NCBI RefSeq assembly: GCF_002356315.1
Contig: NZ_AP018164.1
Span: forward strand, 1,426,001-1,490,000
DNA from: Mycobacterium shigaense
Lineage (GTDB): Bacteria; Actinomycetota; Actinomycetes; Mycobacteriales; Mycobacteriaceae
Direction of reading: 5' to 3'
Length of the DNA stretch: 64,000 bases
In this document: piece after piece, positions 1 to 8,443 of the stretch
Layout of the letters: each line of letters starts with the position of its first letter
How positions within the stretch are numbered: position 1 is the stretch's first letter
Position numbers and translations under genes: made by a program
The notes under the pieces: model-generated
The model's input: the letters and a program-made list of their open reading frames with translations, nothing else
The model's database searches: none
What the model was told of the DNA's origin: nothing

Positions 1-589
1 TCCAGATCGTCGACAAGGTCGCGATGGCGTCCTGGTCGCTGATTTGCACATCGAGGCCGTGGGTGCCCACGAACACGGTGGTGAAGTTCTCGAACAACAG
101 CGCGATGGCGGCCGCGGTGTGCTCCGGGTTGAGCTCGCTTCCGTAGCCCTGGTCCTGGGCGCGGCGCACCGATGCGGCCACGATGTCCATGCCGAACCGG
201 CGAAATTCGTTCTGCACTGCGGCGAAGCGCGGCTGGGTCGCGGCGAGTTGGGCGACGGCGATCATGATGCCGATGTGCTGCTTGAACATGTTCCAGTAGC
301 CGCTGACCACCGACGCGAAGAAGTCGTCGTCATCCGGAGAGTCCGGCAGATGCAGGCGCAACCCGGACGGTGTCACGACGTCGTGCAGAAACGACTCCGC
401 CAGCGCGGCCAGCAGGTCTTCCTTGTCGGTGAAGTACCGGTAGAACACCGCCGGTGACTTGCCGGCGGCCGAGGTGATATCGGCCAAGTTGGTGCCGTGA
501 AAACCACGCTCGGCGAACAGCTTACGGGCGGCCTGCGCAATGGCCTGCCTGGTCTGGCGGCCCTTGGCGGTCAGCTGTTCGGCCGGCAT
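1..589 (-). CDS. TetR-family transcriptional regulator (partial, C-terminus beyond window)
   Basis: DNA-binding repressor, last gene of a minus-strand catabolic operon. The protein starts MPAEQLTAKGRQTRQ and residues 10-56 form a TetR helix-turn-helix with the typical AGKSPAVFYRYFTDKEDLL stretch; the remainder is the helical ligand-binding part, cut by the window edge after about 196 residues. The ATG (589-587) overlaps the stop of the upstream lyase gene as TGATG, so the two are probably translationally coupled. A terminal TetR gene in an operon headed by a palindromic operator (5092-5121) suggests feedback control by a pathway metabolite; that link is inference. Confidence 0.85.
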   Translation of the reverse strand, partial: MPAEQLTAKGRQTRQAIAQAARKLFAERGFHGTNLADITSAAGKSPAVFYRYFTDKEDLLAALAESFLHDVVTPSGLRLHLPDSPDDDDFFASVVSGYWNMFKQHIGIMIAVAQLAATQPRFAAVQNEFRRFGMDIVAASVRRAQDQGYGSELNPEHTAAAIALLFENFTTVFVGTHGLDVQISDQDAIATLSTIW

Positions 590-1491
590 CAGGCCCGGAT
601 TCGGTCGCCGGCGCGCAGCAGTGCGCTCGGCAGTTCGTGACCGACCAGCGATTTCGCGACGCCCGCCGCGGCGATGGCCCCCTGCAGGTCGACGTCGACG
701 TTGATGCCGCTGTCGGTCAGCAGGTAGACCAGATCCTCGGTGGCGATGTTGCCGGTGGCCCCCGGCGCGAACGGGCATCCACCCAGGCCGCCGACCGACG
801 AGTCCAGCCGGGTGACCCCCGAACTCACCGCGGCGTACGCGCTGGCCAGCCCGGAGCCGCGGGTGTTGTGGAAATGGCCGCCCAGCGGCAGGTCGCCGAT
901 CACCGGGAGTAGATGTGCGATCAGCGAACTCACGCGCCCCGGGGTTGTGGTGCCGATCGTGTCGGCGATCGACAGCCGGTCGGCCCCGCGATCGCGGGCA
1001 GTCGCCGCTATGTCGAGCACACGCTGCGGCGGGGTGGGACCTTCGAACGGGGAGTCCCACGCGGTGGCGATGACGACCTCGACGGCGACTGCAGGGCCTG
1101 GGCCGTCGTGCGCAATCGCGACGATCTCGTCGATCTGCTCGGTGGCCTCGGCGCTGGTGCGCCCGACGTTCTTCTGGCTGAACGTGTCGTCGGCGGCCAC
1201 CACGTATTCGATGGCGCGCAGCCCCGCGGCGACCGCCCGCTTGGCCCCGTTGGGGCTGGCCACCAGGGCCGAGAATTCGATGTCGGGGTAGTCGTGCAGG
1301 TGGGCGGCGACCTCGGCCGCATCGGCCATCGACGGCACCTTGGACGGAGACACGAACGCGGTGACCTCGACCTCGCGCACCCCGGTGGCCGCCACCGCCG
1401 CGAGCAGCTCCAGCTTGGCCGCCAACGGGATTGGGGCTTCGATCTGCAGGCCGTCGCGCAGCGCGACCTCCCGGATGTCGACGTGGGTCAT
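589..1491 (-). CDS. HMG-CoA lyase-like (DRE-TIM) aldolase
   Basis: Cleaves a 3-hydroxy-3-methylglutaryl-CoA-type thioester by retro-aldol reaction, or a related substrate. Visible DRE-TIM features are the N-terminal REVALRDGLQ (catalytic Arg-Asp), the metal-binding GGHFHNTRG histidines and the Cys loop GGLGGCPFAPGATGN near residue 250. About 300 residues, normal for the family. I chose the ATG at 1491 because AGGAAGAG stands about 8 bases upstream; a longer reading to 1524 adds an unconserved stretch. It lies 48 bases after a CoA transferase gene and overlaps the TetR gene by one base. Context points to the last cleavage step of a degradation pathway rather than leucine catabolism, which is inference. 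Confidence 0.85.
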   Translation of the reverse strand: MTHVDIREVALRDGLQIEAPIPLAAKLELLAAVAATGVREVEVTAFVSPSKVPSMADAAEVAAHLHDYPDIEFSALVASPNGAKRAVAAGLRAIEYVVAADDTFSQKNVGRTSAEATEQIDEIVAIAHDGPGPAVAVEVVIATAWDSPFEGPTPPQRVLDIAATARDRGADRLSIADTIGTTTPGRVSSLIAHLLPVIGDLPLGGHFHNTRGSGLASAYAAVSSGVTRLDSSVGGLGGCPFAPGATGNIATEDLVYLLTDSGINVDVDLQGAIAAAGVAKSLVGHELPSALLRAGDRIRA

Positions 1492-1539
1492 GGCACCACT
1501 CTTCCTCATCGCTTCGCTCTGCATCGTCGTCGGTGCACG

Positions 1540-2745
1540 TCAGAGCACCTCCTCGGCCTTGAGCTCGTCGAGCTCTGCGGCGGTCTTGCCCAACAGGCCG
1601 ACATAGACGTCGGTGTTGTGTTGGCCCGGGTATGCCGACCCGGCGGTGCGGACGCCGCCGGGCGATTCCGACAGCACCGGCACCACGCCCGGCCCCAACA
1701 CGGGACGCTGGATGCGTTCGTCGTGGTGCTCGACGAGCATGCCGCGGGCCCGCAGCTGCGGGTCGGCGACGACCTCGGCCACGGTGTTGATCGAGCCGGC
1801 GATCACGCCTGCGGCACTGAGTGTTTCGACGATGTCGCCGGGCTGGCGTTCGGCGGCCCAGGCCGCGATGATCTTGTCGAGTTCGTCTTGGTTGCGGCCG
1901 CGGGCGGTATGCGTGACGAACCGGTCGTCGCCGGCCAGCTCCGGGCGGCCCATCGCCTTGCACAGGCGGGCGAAGACCGTGTCCTGGTTGGCGGCGATCA
2001 CCACCCACGAGTCGTCGGCGCTGCGGTAGATGTTGGACGGCGCTATGCCATCGAGGCGGGTGCCCGATGGGCCGCGGACCACGCCGCCGACGTCGTAGTC
2101 GGGGATCGTGGATTCCTGAACGGCCAAGCATGATTCGGTGAGCGCGACGTCGACCACTTGGCCGTGACCGGTCACGCTGCGGCGGTACAGGGCGGCTAGC
2201 GCGCCCTGTGCGCCGAACATGCCGGCCAGGCTGTCACCCAGCGACAGCGCCAGCCGGGGCGGCGGCCCTCCGGGAAAGCCGTTGAGGTGGCGCAGTCCGC
2301 TGGCGGCTTCGGCCACCGACGCATAGCCCGCCTTGTGCGCGTCGGGCCCGGTCTGCCCGTAGCCGGAGACGCGAACCAGGATGATACGCGGATTGCGTTC
2401 GTTGAGCACGTCGTAGCCCAGGTCCCACTTCTCCAAGGTGCCGGGCCGGAAGTTCTCGACGATGATGTCGGATTTGTCGACGAGTTCGAGGAACAGCTCG
2501 CGACCGCGTGGCCGGCGCAGGTCGAGGGTGATCGCTTTTTTGTTGCGCGCATGCACCGTCCAGAAGACATGGTGCCCGTCGACCTCTGCCTGCCCCCAGG
2601 TGCGCAGGGGGTCGGGCGCGTTCGGCGGTTCCACCTTGATGACGTCGGCGCCCATGTCGCCGAGCAGCCGGCCGGCGAACGGCCCCGCGATCAGGGTGCC
2701 GAGTTCGAGCACCCGGATCCCGTCCAGCGGTCCCGATGGGGTCAT
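1540..2745 (-). CDS. CaiB/BaiF family (family III) CoA transferase
   Basis: Transfers CoA between carboxylic acids. The 401-residue protein opens with LDGIRVLELGTLIAGPFAGR and GADVIKVEPP, and contains NKKAITLDLR, the ENFRPGTLEKWDLGYD stretch and GQVVDVALTES, all typical of family III transferases; length is normal. Its ATG overlaps the stop of the upstream hydrolase gene by four bases (ATGA), so the two are co-translated. Placed between a hydrolase and an HMG-CoA-lyase-like aldolase, it probably activates the acid released by ring cleavage and hydrolysis so that the lyase can split the CoA ester. The substrate cannot be read from the sequence. Confidence 0.88.
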   Translation of the reverse strand: MTPSGPLDGIRVLELGTLIAGPFAGRLLGDMGADVIKVEPPNAPDPLRTWGQAEVDGHHVFWTVHARNKKAITLDLRRPRGRELFLELVDKSDIIVENFRPGTLEKWDLGYDVLNERNPRIILVRVSGYGQTGPDAHKAGYASVAEAASGLRHLNGFPGGPPPRLALSLGDSLAGMFGAQGALAALYRRSVTGHGQVVDVALTESCLAVQESTIPDYDVGGVVRGPSGTRLDGIAPSNIYRSADDSWVVIAANQDTVFARLCKAMGRPELAGDDRFVTHTARGRNQDELDKIIAAWAAERQPGDIVETLSAAGVIAGSINTVAEVVADPQLRARGMLVEHHDERIQRPVLGPGVVPVLSESPGGVRTAGSAYPGQHNTDVYVGLLGKTAAELDELKAEEVL

Positions 2746-3947
2746 TCGCTGCTCGCGAAGTCGTGTCGAACCAGCCAGTCGGTCACGATGTCGATGGCCT
2801 CGCGCAGCTTGTCGCGCTGGTCGGGACCCGCGTAATAGTGTGTAGCGCCGTGGATTTCGTGCATCTCCTTGTCGGGGTGCCCGATCGCCTCGAACAGTCG
2901 GCGGGTGTGGCTGGGGGTGCAGGCGTCGTCTGCGAGATTCCCGATCACCAGCGCCGGGACCGCGATGTCACGCCCGCATTCCACGCCGTCGCCGCGGGCG
3001 TCGTCGTAACTCCACTGCGAGAGCCAGCCGCGCAGCGTGGAGAACCGGGCTAGCCCGACCGGGCCGTTGTTAACCACCTGCGGGTCGCCCAGGTAGCAGG
3101 TGCCGGGCTTGCGTTCGTTGGGGTCGACGGCCGGATCCAGCCAGCGCGGGTCGGCCATCGTGCCGTGCACGACGAACCCGAACTCGTCTTGCGGGCGTCC
3201 CTGTGCCTTCAATTCGGCCAACTTGTCTCTCACCCAGGCGGTGATGCGCCGGTTGCGGTCGATCTGAGCCTGACGGTACCGCTCCAGGAATTCCTCGGTA
3301 TAGGGCGGTTGGTTGGGGTTGTCCGGGTTGTACAGGTCGAGCTCGGGATCGCGCTTGGTGGGATCGGATTCGTCGAGGATCGACGCGTCCATCCATTCGG
3401 TCAGCGTGCCGTGCCGGCTGATGTGTGCGGCCAGCAGCATGATGCCGTCGGCGGCGGGCAGCTCCAGCTTGGTCAGGTCGGGACCGTCGCCGGACGGGCT
3501 GCTGGTAATCGTCGCGTGCTGAGCCTGCTGCTGGTAGAGCACCGACAGCGAGCCGCCGCCGCTCCAGCCGGCTAGCACGACCTTCTGATAGCCCAGCCGG
3601 TTCTTCGCGTCTTTGATGCACTCGCCGAGGTCCTCGACCACCTTCTCCATCAACAGCGCCGAATCGGTGCCGCGGAACCGGCTGTTGCAGTAGATGACAT
3701 GGTGGCCGGCGCGAGCCAGCCCGTTCATCATCGGCAGGTACGCGCCGCCGCCGATCGGGTGCATGAACACCAGCACGGTGTCCGACGGTTTGTTCTTCGG
3801 CTTGAGCAGATAGCTTTCCAGCACGGTGATCTCGGCCAGCCCGCCGTACACATCCCGGACATCGGAATTGTTCTGGAACGCAACAAGATACGGAATCCGG
3901 TCGTATTCGTGCTTGCCGGCTTGTTTCACCGTCTGTGCGCTCCCCAT
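2742..3947 (-). CDS. Alpha/beta-hydrolase fold protein
   Basis: Serine hydrolase of 401 residues. The nucleophile elbow is GWSGGG (about residue 132), with a candidate acid in NLADDACTP and a candidate histidine in HGATHYY near the C-terminus. VFMHPIGGGAYLP forms the oxyanion-side strand-loop. A long insert between strand 6 and the acid makes it larger than a plain hydrolase. It starts one base after the stop of the dioxygenase gene and overlaps the CoA transferase by four bases, so all are in one transcript. Likely role: hydrolysing the product of the ring-cleavage enzyme, by analogy with fumarylacetoacetase or C-C hydrolases in other pathways; not proven by sequence. Confidence 0.8.
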   Translation of the reverse strand: MGSAQTVKQAGKHEYDRIPYLVAFQNNSDVRDVYGGLAEITVLESYLLKPKNKPSDTVLVFMHPIGGGAYLPMMNGLARAGHHVIYCNSRFRGTDSALLMEKVVEDLGECIKDAKNRLGYQKVVLAGWSGGGSLSVLYQQQAQHATITSSPSGDGPDLTKLELPAADGIMLLAAHISRHGTLTEWMDASILDESDPTKRDPELDLYNPDNPNQPPYTEEFLERYRQAQIDRNRRITAWVRDKLAELKAQGRPQDEFGFVVHGTMADPRWLDPAVDPNERKPGTCYLGDPQVVNNGPVGLARFSTLRGWLSQWSYDDARGDGVECGRDIAVPALVIGNLADDACTPSHTRRLFEAIGHPDKEMHEIHGATHYYAGPDQRDKLREAIDIVTDWLVRHDFASSE

Positions 3948-3948
3948 C

Positions 3949-5052
3949 TCAGTGTTGTCCCAGTTCGTTGGCGAGCACCTCGGCCGACGGCGTCAGCCGC
4001 CGGCGCGTGTCGACGGCGATGACCTGCCAGTCGACCCGCGAATGCTCATCGAACTTGCGGCGCGCACGTTCGCGGGCCTTTTCCGGCGCGCCGTGGTGAA
4101 CCCCTTGCGGCGCATGCGAGATCAGGCCCGGCGGCATCGGGATGCCGTACAGCGAGCCGCCGTGGAAGAAGGCGATCTCGTCGTAGTCGACGTTGCGGTG
4201 ATACCAGGGGGTGCGTTCGGTGCCGGGCACGCCCTCGGCGGGCTTGGGCAGGAAGTTCATCACGTAGACGCCGGTGGCCTGCATGAACAGGTGGACGGTC
4301 GGTGGCAGGTGGACGCTGTCGGAGGTGACGACGTTGTAGTCGTCGATGTTGAAGGTGAAGGCGAAGTTGTCGCCCCGCCAGCCTTCGACGTCGAGCGGAT
4401 TGTGTTGGTAGAACAACGTGGTCGGGCCGCCGTCATGGATGAGCCGGACCTCGTACTCGTCGCGGCCGTCGTGGAATGGATCGGGGTCGATCGGGGCCGG
4501 TTCCGGAATGACGGCCTGCGACGGGTCGAACGGGAAGTGCCGGCCCAAAACGCCTGGGGGAGGGACGCGGAACTCGTCGGTGGCTTCGATCATCAGCAGC
4601 GTGGTCTCGCGGTCCGGCAGCTGCCGCCAAGTGCACGCCTTGGGGATGTAAACCCAGTCGCCGGCGCGGTAGCGCAGCGGGCCGAATTCGGTCTCCAGCA
4701 GGCCGGCGCCGTCGTGCACGAAGCAGAGCAGGTCCCCGTCGACGTGCCGCGCGAAGTAGGGCATCGGCTGGTGGCGGCGGCTCAGCGAAATCCGGCAGTC
4801 GTCGTTGCTGAACATGAGCAGCGGCCCGCCGTTGGCGTCGTTGGCGTCGCTGGGTTTGAGCTCGCTGGCCAGCACGTCGACAGGGCGCAGCGGACCGACC
4901 GATCGGTAAGCGGTCGGGTCGTGGCGGCGGTAGATGTTGGCCGTCCGGCCGGCGAATCCGCCGCGGCCGAGCTCGTCGTCCTTGAGACCGTCGAGGTCGG
5001 CGTGCAGGCGCCGCGGTGTTTTGCCTTTTCGCAGGTGAACAAAGGATTCCAT
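3949..5052 (-). CDS. Homogentisate 1,2-dioxygenase-like ring-cleavage enzyme
   Basis: Cupin-type non-haem iron dioxygenase resembling homogentisate dioxygenase, 367 residues (shorter than the roughly 440 of classical HmgA). Support: the N-terminal FVHLRKGKTPRR, LLCFVHDGAGLLETEFG and WVYIPKACTWR cupin strands, and the C-terminal YHRNVDYDEIAFFHGG with PQGVHHG. In human HGD the iron ligands fall in HRNCMSE and TPHG; here the His-to-Glu spacing is one residue longer and the last ligand would be a His in GVHHG. Start at 5052 rather than an upstream in-frame codon because GGGAG lies just before this ATG. First gene of the operon, directly behind the palindrome at 5092-5121. The substrate may not be homogentisate. 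Confidence 0.78.
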   Translation of the reverse strand: MESFVHLRKGKTPRRLHADLDGLKDDELGRGGFAGRTANIYRRHDPTAYRSVGPLRPVDVLASELKPSDANDANGGPLLMFSNDDCRISLSRRHQPMPYFARHVDGDLLCFVHDGAGLLETEFGPLRYRAGDWVYIPKACTWRQLPDRETTLLMIEATDEFRVPPPGVLGRHFPFDPSQAVIPEPAPIDPDPFHDGRDEYEVRLIHDGGPTTLFYQHNPLDVEGWRGDNFAFTFNIDDYNVVTSDSVHLPPTVHLFMQATGVYVMNFLPKPAEGVPGTERTPWYHRNVDYDEIAFFHGGSLYGIPMPPGLISHAPQGVHHGAPEKARERARRKFDEHSRVDWQVIAVDTRRRLTPSAEVLANELGQH

Positions 5053-5091
5053 GGATGACTCCCGGGCTCCGGCGAGCATAGAGGTGAGAAC

Positions 5092-5121
5092 AGAAATGAA
5101 AGTAACATTACTTTCTTTTCT
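5092..5121. promoter_or_regulatory. Long palindrome, candidate TetR-type operator
   Basis: GAAAGTAA (5098-5105), two bases CA, then TTACTTTC (5108-5115) form a perfect 18-bp dyad. Outside it AGAAA (5092-5096) pairs with TTTCT (5117-5121), with only the 5097/5116 pair mismatched. It lies 40 bases upstream of the dioxygenase ATG and 34 bases after the stop of fadB4, is AT-rich against a GC-rich background and has the size of a TetR dimer-pair site. The TetR encoded at the operon end is the obvious candidate binder (inference). Confidence 0.65.
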
Positions 5122-5154
5122 AGCACCGCACAAGGGCGCGGCTTTCGCGTGCGC

Positions 5155-6126
5155 CTAGTCGCGCACGCGCAGGACGACCTTGCCTTTGGCGGTGCGATTC
5201 TCCATGGACGCAACCGCGGCGGCGGCCTCCTGCAGGGGGAAGACGTCGGGCTGCGGGGCGGGCAGCTGTCCCGAGCTGAGCAGGCGCTCGAGTGCGCTCC
5301 ACTGCTCGGTCAGCGCTCCGGGGTGTGACCCGGCCCAGGCGCCCCAGCCCACCCCGACCACGTCAATATTGTTGAGCAACAATCGGTTCACCTTCACGGT
5401 GGGTATCTCACCGCCGGTGAAGCCGATCACCAGCAGGCGTCCGCCCGCAACGAGCGAACGCAACGAATCGGTGAACCGGTCGCCGCCGACGGGGTCGACG
5501 ACGATGTCGACGCCGCGCCCGTCGGTCAGTTTCTTGACCGCGTCCTTGAAGCCGTCGGCCAGCACCACATCCGTCGCGCCCGCCGCGGTGGCGATCTCGG
5601 CCTTCTCTTCGGTGCTGACCACCGCGATGGTGCGCGAGGCCCCGAGCACTGGCGCAAGCCGCAGCGTCGAGGTGCCGATTCCGCCGGCCGCGCCGTGCAC
5701 CAGCACCGTCTCGCCTTGCTGCAGACGCCCTCGTGTCGTGAGCGCGAAGTACACCGTCAAGTCGTTGAACAGTAGGCCGGCGCCCGCCTCGAAGCTGACG
5801 TTGTCCGGCAGTTTGAACACCCGGTCGGGCGCGAGCACCGCGACTTCGGCCATGCCGCCGGTGAGCATCGTCAGCCCGACCACCCGATCGCCGGGACGCA
5901 CGTGCGACCCGTCCGGCGCCGCCCGGACCACGCCGGCGATCTCGGCGCCGAGTACGAACGGCGGCTGCGGGCGATATTGGTAGAGGCCGCGGGTGAGCAA
6001 CGCGTCCGGGAACGCCGCGCCGGCCGCGTGCACGTCGACCACCACCCCGTCGCCGGTGGGTTCGTCGATGTCGGCCAACTCGACCGCGTCGGGACCATCC
6101 AGCCGAGTCACACGTATCGCGCGCAT
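5155..6126 (-). CDS. fadB4: MDR-family NADPH:quinone oxidoreductase-type protein FadB4
   Basis: Medium-chain reductase of the zinc-free quinone oxidoreductase group, 323 residues, the length recalled for M. tuberculosis FadB4 (Rv3141). N-terminal GroES-like part (MRAIRVTRLDGPDAV, PFVLGAEIAGVV) is followed by the Rossmann cofactor loop VHGAAGGIGTSTLRLA near residue 145 and the C-terminal GKVVLRVRD. No zinc-ligand cluster is visible. It follows the acrylyl-CoA-reductase-like gene by 20 bases and closes the fadE24-fadE23 gene run, as in M. tuberculosis, where fadE23/fadE24 are known from the isoniazid response. The family name FadB is historical; the true substrate is unknown. Confidence 0.85.
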   Translation of the reverse strand: MRAIRVTRLDGPDAVELADIDEPTGDGVVVDVHAAGAAFPDALLTRGLYQYRPQPPFVLGAEIAGVVRAAPDGSHVRPGDRVVGLTMLTGGMAEVAVLAPDRVFKLPDNVSFEAGAGLLFNDLTVYFALTTRGRLQQGETVLVHGAAGGIGTSTLRLAPVLGASRTIAVVSTEEKAEIATAAGATDVVLADGFKDAVKKLTDGRGVDIVVDPVGGDRFTDSLRSLVAGGRLLVIGFTGGEIPTVKVNRLLLNNIDVVGVGWGAWAGSHPGALTEQWSALERLLSSGQLPAPQPDVFPLQEAAAAVASMENRTAKGKVVLRVRD

Positions 6127-6146
6127 GGGCGAAGCCTACTGTCGGC

Positions 6147-7154
6147 TCAGAATCCGCCGGCGACCCGCACCACGGCCCGCCCGGAGTACTTCCCGTCGCG
6201 GACCTGGTCAATCACCTCGACGACGTCCTTGACGTCAACGTCGCTGGTGACGGCGTCCAGATGCCGCGGTCGCAGCGAGTCGCCGAGCAGCGCCCAGAGC
6301 TCGCGGCGCCGGCCGATCGGCATCAGCACCGAGTCCATGCCCAGCAACGAGATGCCGCGCAGGATGAACGGCAGCACGGTCGTGTGCAGTGCCGGGCCGC
6401 CAGTGAGGCCGCTGGCGGCGACCGCCCCGCCGTATTCGACGGTGCTCAGCACGTCGGCCAGCGTCGCGCCGCCCACGCAGTCCACTGCGCCCGCCCAGCG
6501 GGCCTTGCCCAGCGGTCGCGGTTTGGCGTCGGGATCGGCGGGCAGCCGGCCGATAATCTGGCTGGCGCCAAGCTCTTTCAGCATGCCGGCCGCCGACTCC
6601 TTGCCGCTGGACGCCACCACCTGGTAGCCCGCCGCGGCCAGCAGGTCCACGCTCACCGAGCCGACCCCGCCGGAGGCCCCGGTGACGACGATGGGTCCCG
6701 CGTCGGTGGTCCCGGGTTTCAAGCCCCAGTCGATCAGCGCCTGCACGCTCATCGCGGCGGTGAAGCCGGCGGTGCCGATCGCGGCGCCCTCGCGCGGGCT
6801 CAGCGAGCCGAGCGCCACCACCTGATCGGCCGGCAGCCGCGCGTACTCGGCGTAGCCGCCGTGGTGGCCGGTCCCGATCGCATAGCCGTGGGCCAGCACC
6901 TGGTCGCCGGCGCTGAAATCGGGCGATTGCGATTCGACGACCTCGCCGGTCAGGTCGATCCCGGGCACGATGGGGTAATCGCGGACCACGCCGCCCTTCG
7001 GTGTCAAAGCCAACGCGTCCTTGTAGTTGACGCTCGAATACAGCACCCGGATCGTCACGTCACCCGGCGGCAAATCGGATGGGCTCAAGGTCTCGACCGA
7101 CGCGGTCACTCGGTCACCATCTTGGCGGGCTACCAGTGCCTGAAAACTGTCCAT
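6147..7154 (-). CDS. MDR oxidoreductase, YhdH/AcuI (acrylyl-CoA reductase) type
   Basis: NADPH-dependent medium-chain reductase of 335 residues. The YhdH/YhfP/AcuI subgroup shows in VLYSSVNYKDALALT, PIVPGIDLTGEV, the cofactor loop VTGASGGVGSVSVDLLAA and the closing YSGRAVVRV. Enzymes of this subgroup reduce acryloyl-CoA or other small enoyl groups. It lies 55 bases after fadE23 and 20 bases before fadB4 in the same direction, so it is probably co-transcribed with the acyl-CoA dehydrogenases. This extra reductase between fadE23 and fadB4 is not part of the M. tuberculosis order as I remember it. Substrate is inference only. Confidence 0.82.
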   Translation of the reverse strand: MDSFQALVARQDGDRVTASVETLSPSDLPPGDVTIRVLYSSVNYKDALALTPKGGVVRDYPIVPGIDLTGEVVESQSPDFSAGDQVLAHGYAIGTGHHGGYAEYARLPADQVVALGSLSPREGAAIGTAGFTAAMSVQALIDWGLKPGTTDAGPIVVTGASGGVGSVSVDLLAAAGYQVVASSGKESAAGMLKELGASQIIGRLPADPDAKPRPLGKARWAGAVDCVGGATLADVLSTVEYGGAVAASGLTGGPALHTTVLPFILRGISLLGMDSVLMPIGRRRELWALLGDSLRPRHLDAVTSDVDVKDVVEVIDQVRDGKYSGRAVVRVAGGF

Positions 7155-7209
7155 GTCACGACGCTAGCCTTGCCCGGTGCCGAGCCCTCCGCTCGGTCGC
7201 TGATTCCGG

Positions 7210-8418
7210 CTACTTGAGTTCGGCCGAGGACAGGCCCAGCAAGCGGCGGGCGACGACGAGCTGCTGGATCTGCTGCGTGCCCTCGAAGATGTCCATGATC
7301 TTCGAGTCGCGCGCCCACTTCTCCAGCAACGCCTGCTCGGAATACCCTGAGGTGCCCGCCAATTCGACAGCCTTGAGGGTGATGTCGCTGCCGACCCGCC
7401 CGGCTTTGGCCTTGGCCATGGACGCCTCTTTGGAGTTCGGGATCTTGTTGTCGGCCTGCCACGCTGCGCGCAAGGTCAGCTGGTAGGCCGACTCCCAGTC
7501 GGCCTCCATGCGCAAAAACTCGGCGGCCGCGGCGCTCTGGGCGTGCGAGGGCCTGTCATAGGAGATGTCCACACCGGCCTCGGTCAGGATCTTGCGCAGC
7601 TCTTCCAGGGCGGCGCGGGCAATCCCGATGGCCATGCCGGCCACCACGGGTCGCGTGTTGTCGAACGTCTCCATCACGCCGGCGAACCCTTGGCCAGATT
7701 CGATTGCCGGCTTACCGAGCAGGTTGTCCTTGGGGATGCGCGCGTTGTCGAACCGGATGGCGGCGGTGTCGGAGCCCTTGATGCCGAGCTTGTTCTCCAG
7801 GCGCTCGACGGTGACGCCGGGATGTTCGCGGGGCACGATGAAAGACTTGATCGCCGGGCGCCCCTGGGACTTGTCCAACGTTGCCCACACCACGATGTGG
7901 GTGGCCCGCGAACCCGCTGTGACATAGATCTTTTCGCCGTTGATCACGTACTCGTCGCCGTCCAGCTTGGCGGTGGTGGACACCGCCGCCGAGTCGGAGC
8001 CGAAGCCCGGTTCGGTGATGGCCATCGCCGCCCAGACCCTGCCCAGCCGAGCCAGCTGCTCGTCTGTGGCCACGCCGCTGATGGCCGCGTTGCCCAGGCC
8101 CTGATAGGGAATGGACAGCATCATCGCCGCGTCGCCCCAGCATGCCTCCATCGTCTGCAGCACCGCGGCCATATTGGCGCCGTTGCGGTTTTCGTCCTTG
8201 CTTTCGCCGCCTCGGAAGGCTTCGGTTCCGGCCAGCCCCAGTGCATTGGACTCGGCGGCCCCGGAGAACAGGCTGGCCAGTGTGTCCAGCTCGACGGGGT
8301 ACGCGTGTTCCTGCTCGTCGTACTTGCGGGCGATCGGCCGCATCATTTCCGCGGCGGCCTGGTGTGCCTTGTCGATCACCGCTTGCATCTTGCGCGGCAG
8401 TTCGAGATTGATTGCCAT
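7210..8418 (-). CDS. fadE23: Acyl-CoA dehydrogenase FadE23
   Basis: FAD-dependent acyl-CoA dehydrogenase, 402 residues. The protein begins MAINLELPRKMQAVIDK; the middle domain carries AMAITEPGFGSDSAAV (FAD/substrate loop), KIYVTAGSRATHIVVWAT and LGIKGSDTAAIRF, and the C-terminal helical domain ends in SGYSEQALLEKWARD and DIFEGTQQIQQLVVARRLLG, the conserved FAD-adenine contact. An in-frame extension to 8610 runs back into the upstream gene and is not conserved, so the ATG at 8418 is chosen. Twenty-five bases after fadE24: the two probably form a hetero-oligomeric acyl-CoA dehydrogenase as other paired mycobacterial FadEs do (inference). Confidence 0.9.
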   Translation of the reverse strand: MAINLELPRKMQAVIDKAHQAAAEMMRPIARKYDEQEHAYPVELDTLASLFSGAAESNALGLAGTEAFRGGESKDENRNGANMAAVLQTMEACWGDAAMMLSIPYQGLGNAAISGVATDEQLARLGRVWAAMAITEPGFGSDSAAVSTTAKLDGDEYVINGEKIYVTAGSRATHIVVWATLDKSQGRPAIKSFIVPREHPGVTVERLENKLGIKGSDTAAIRFDNARIPKDNLLGKPAIESGQGFAGVMETFDNTRPVVAGMAIGIARAALEELRKILTEAGVDISYDRPSHAQSAAAAEFLRMEADWESAYQLTLRAAWQADNKIPNSKEASMAKAKAGRVGSDITLKAVELAGTSGYSEQALLEKWARDSKIMDIFEGTQQIQQLVVARRLLGLSSAELK

Positions 8419-8443
8419 GATTGATCTTTCGCTAGCTGACGAC

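Noticed and set aside
913..2133. Long plus-strand open frame over the lyase and CoA-transferase genes
   Set aside because: Arg/Asp/Gly-rich shadow of the minus-strand genes in high-GC DNA, no domain and no ribosome site.
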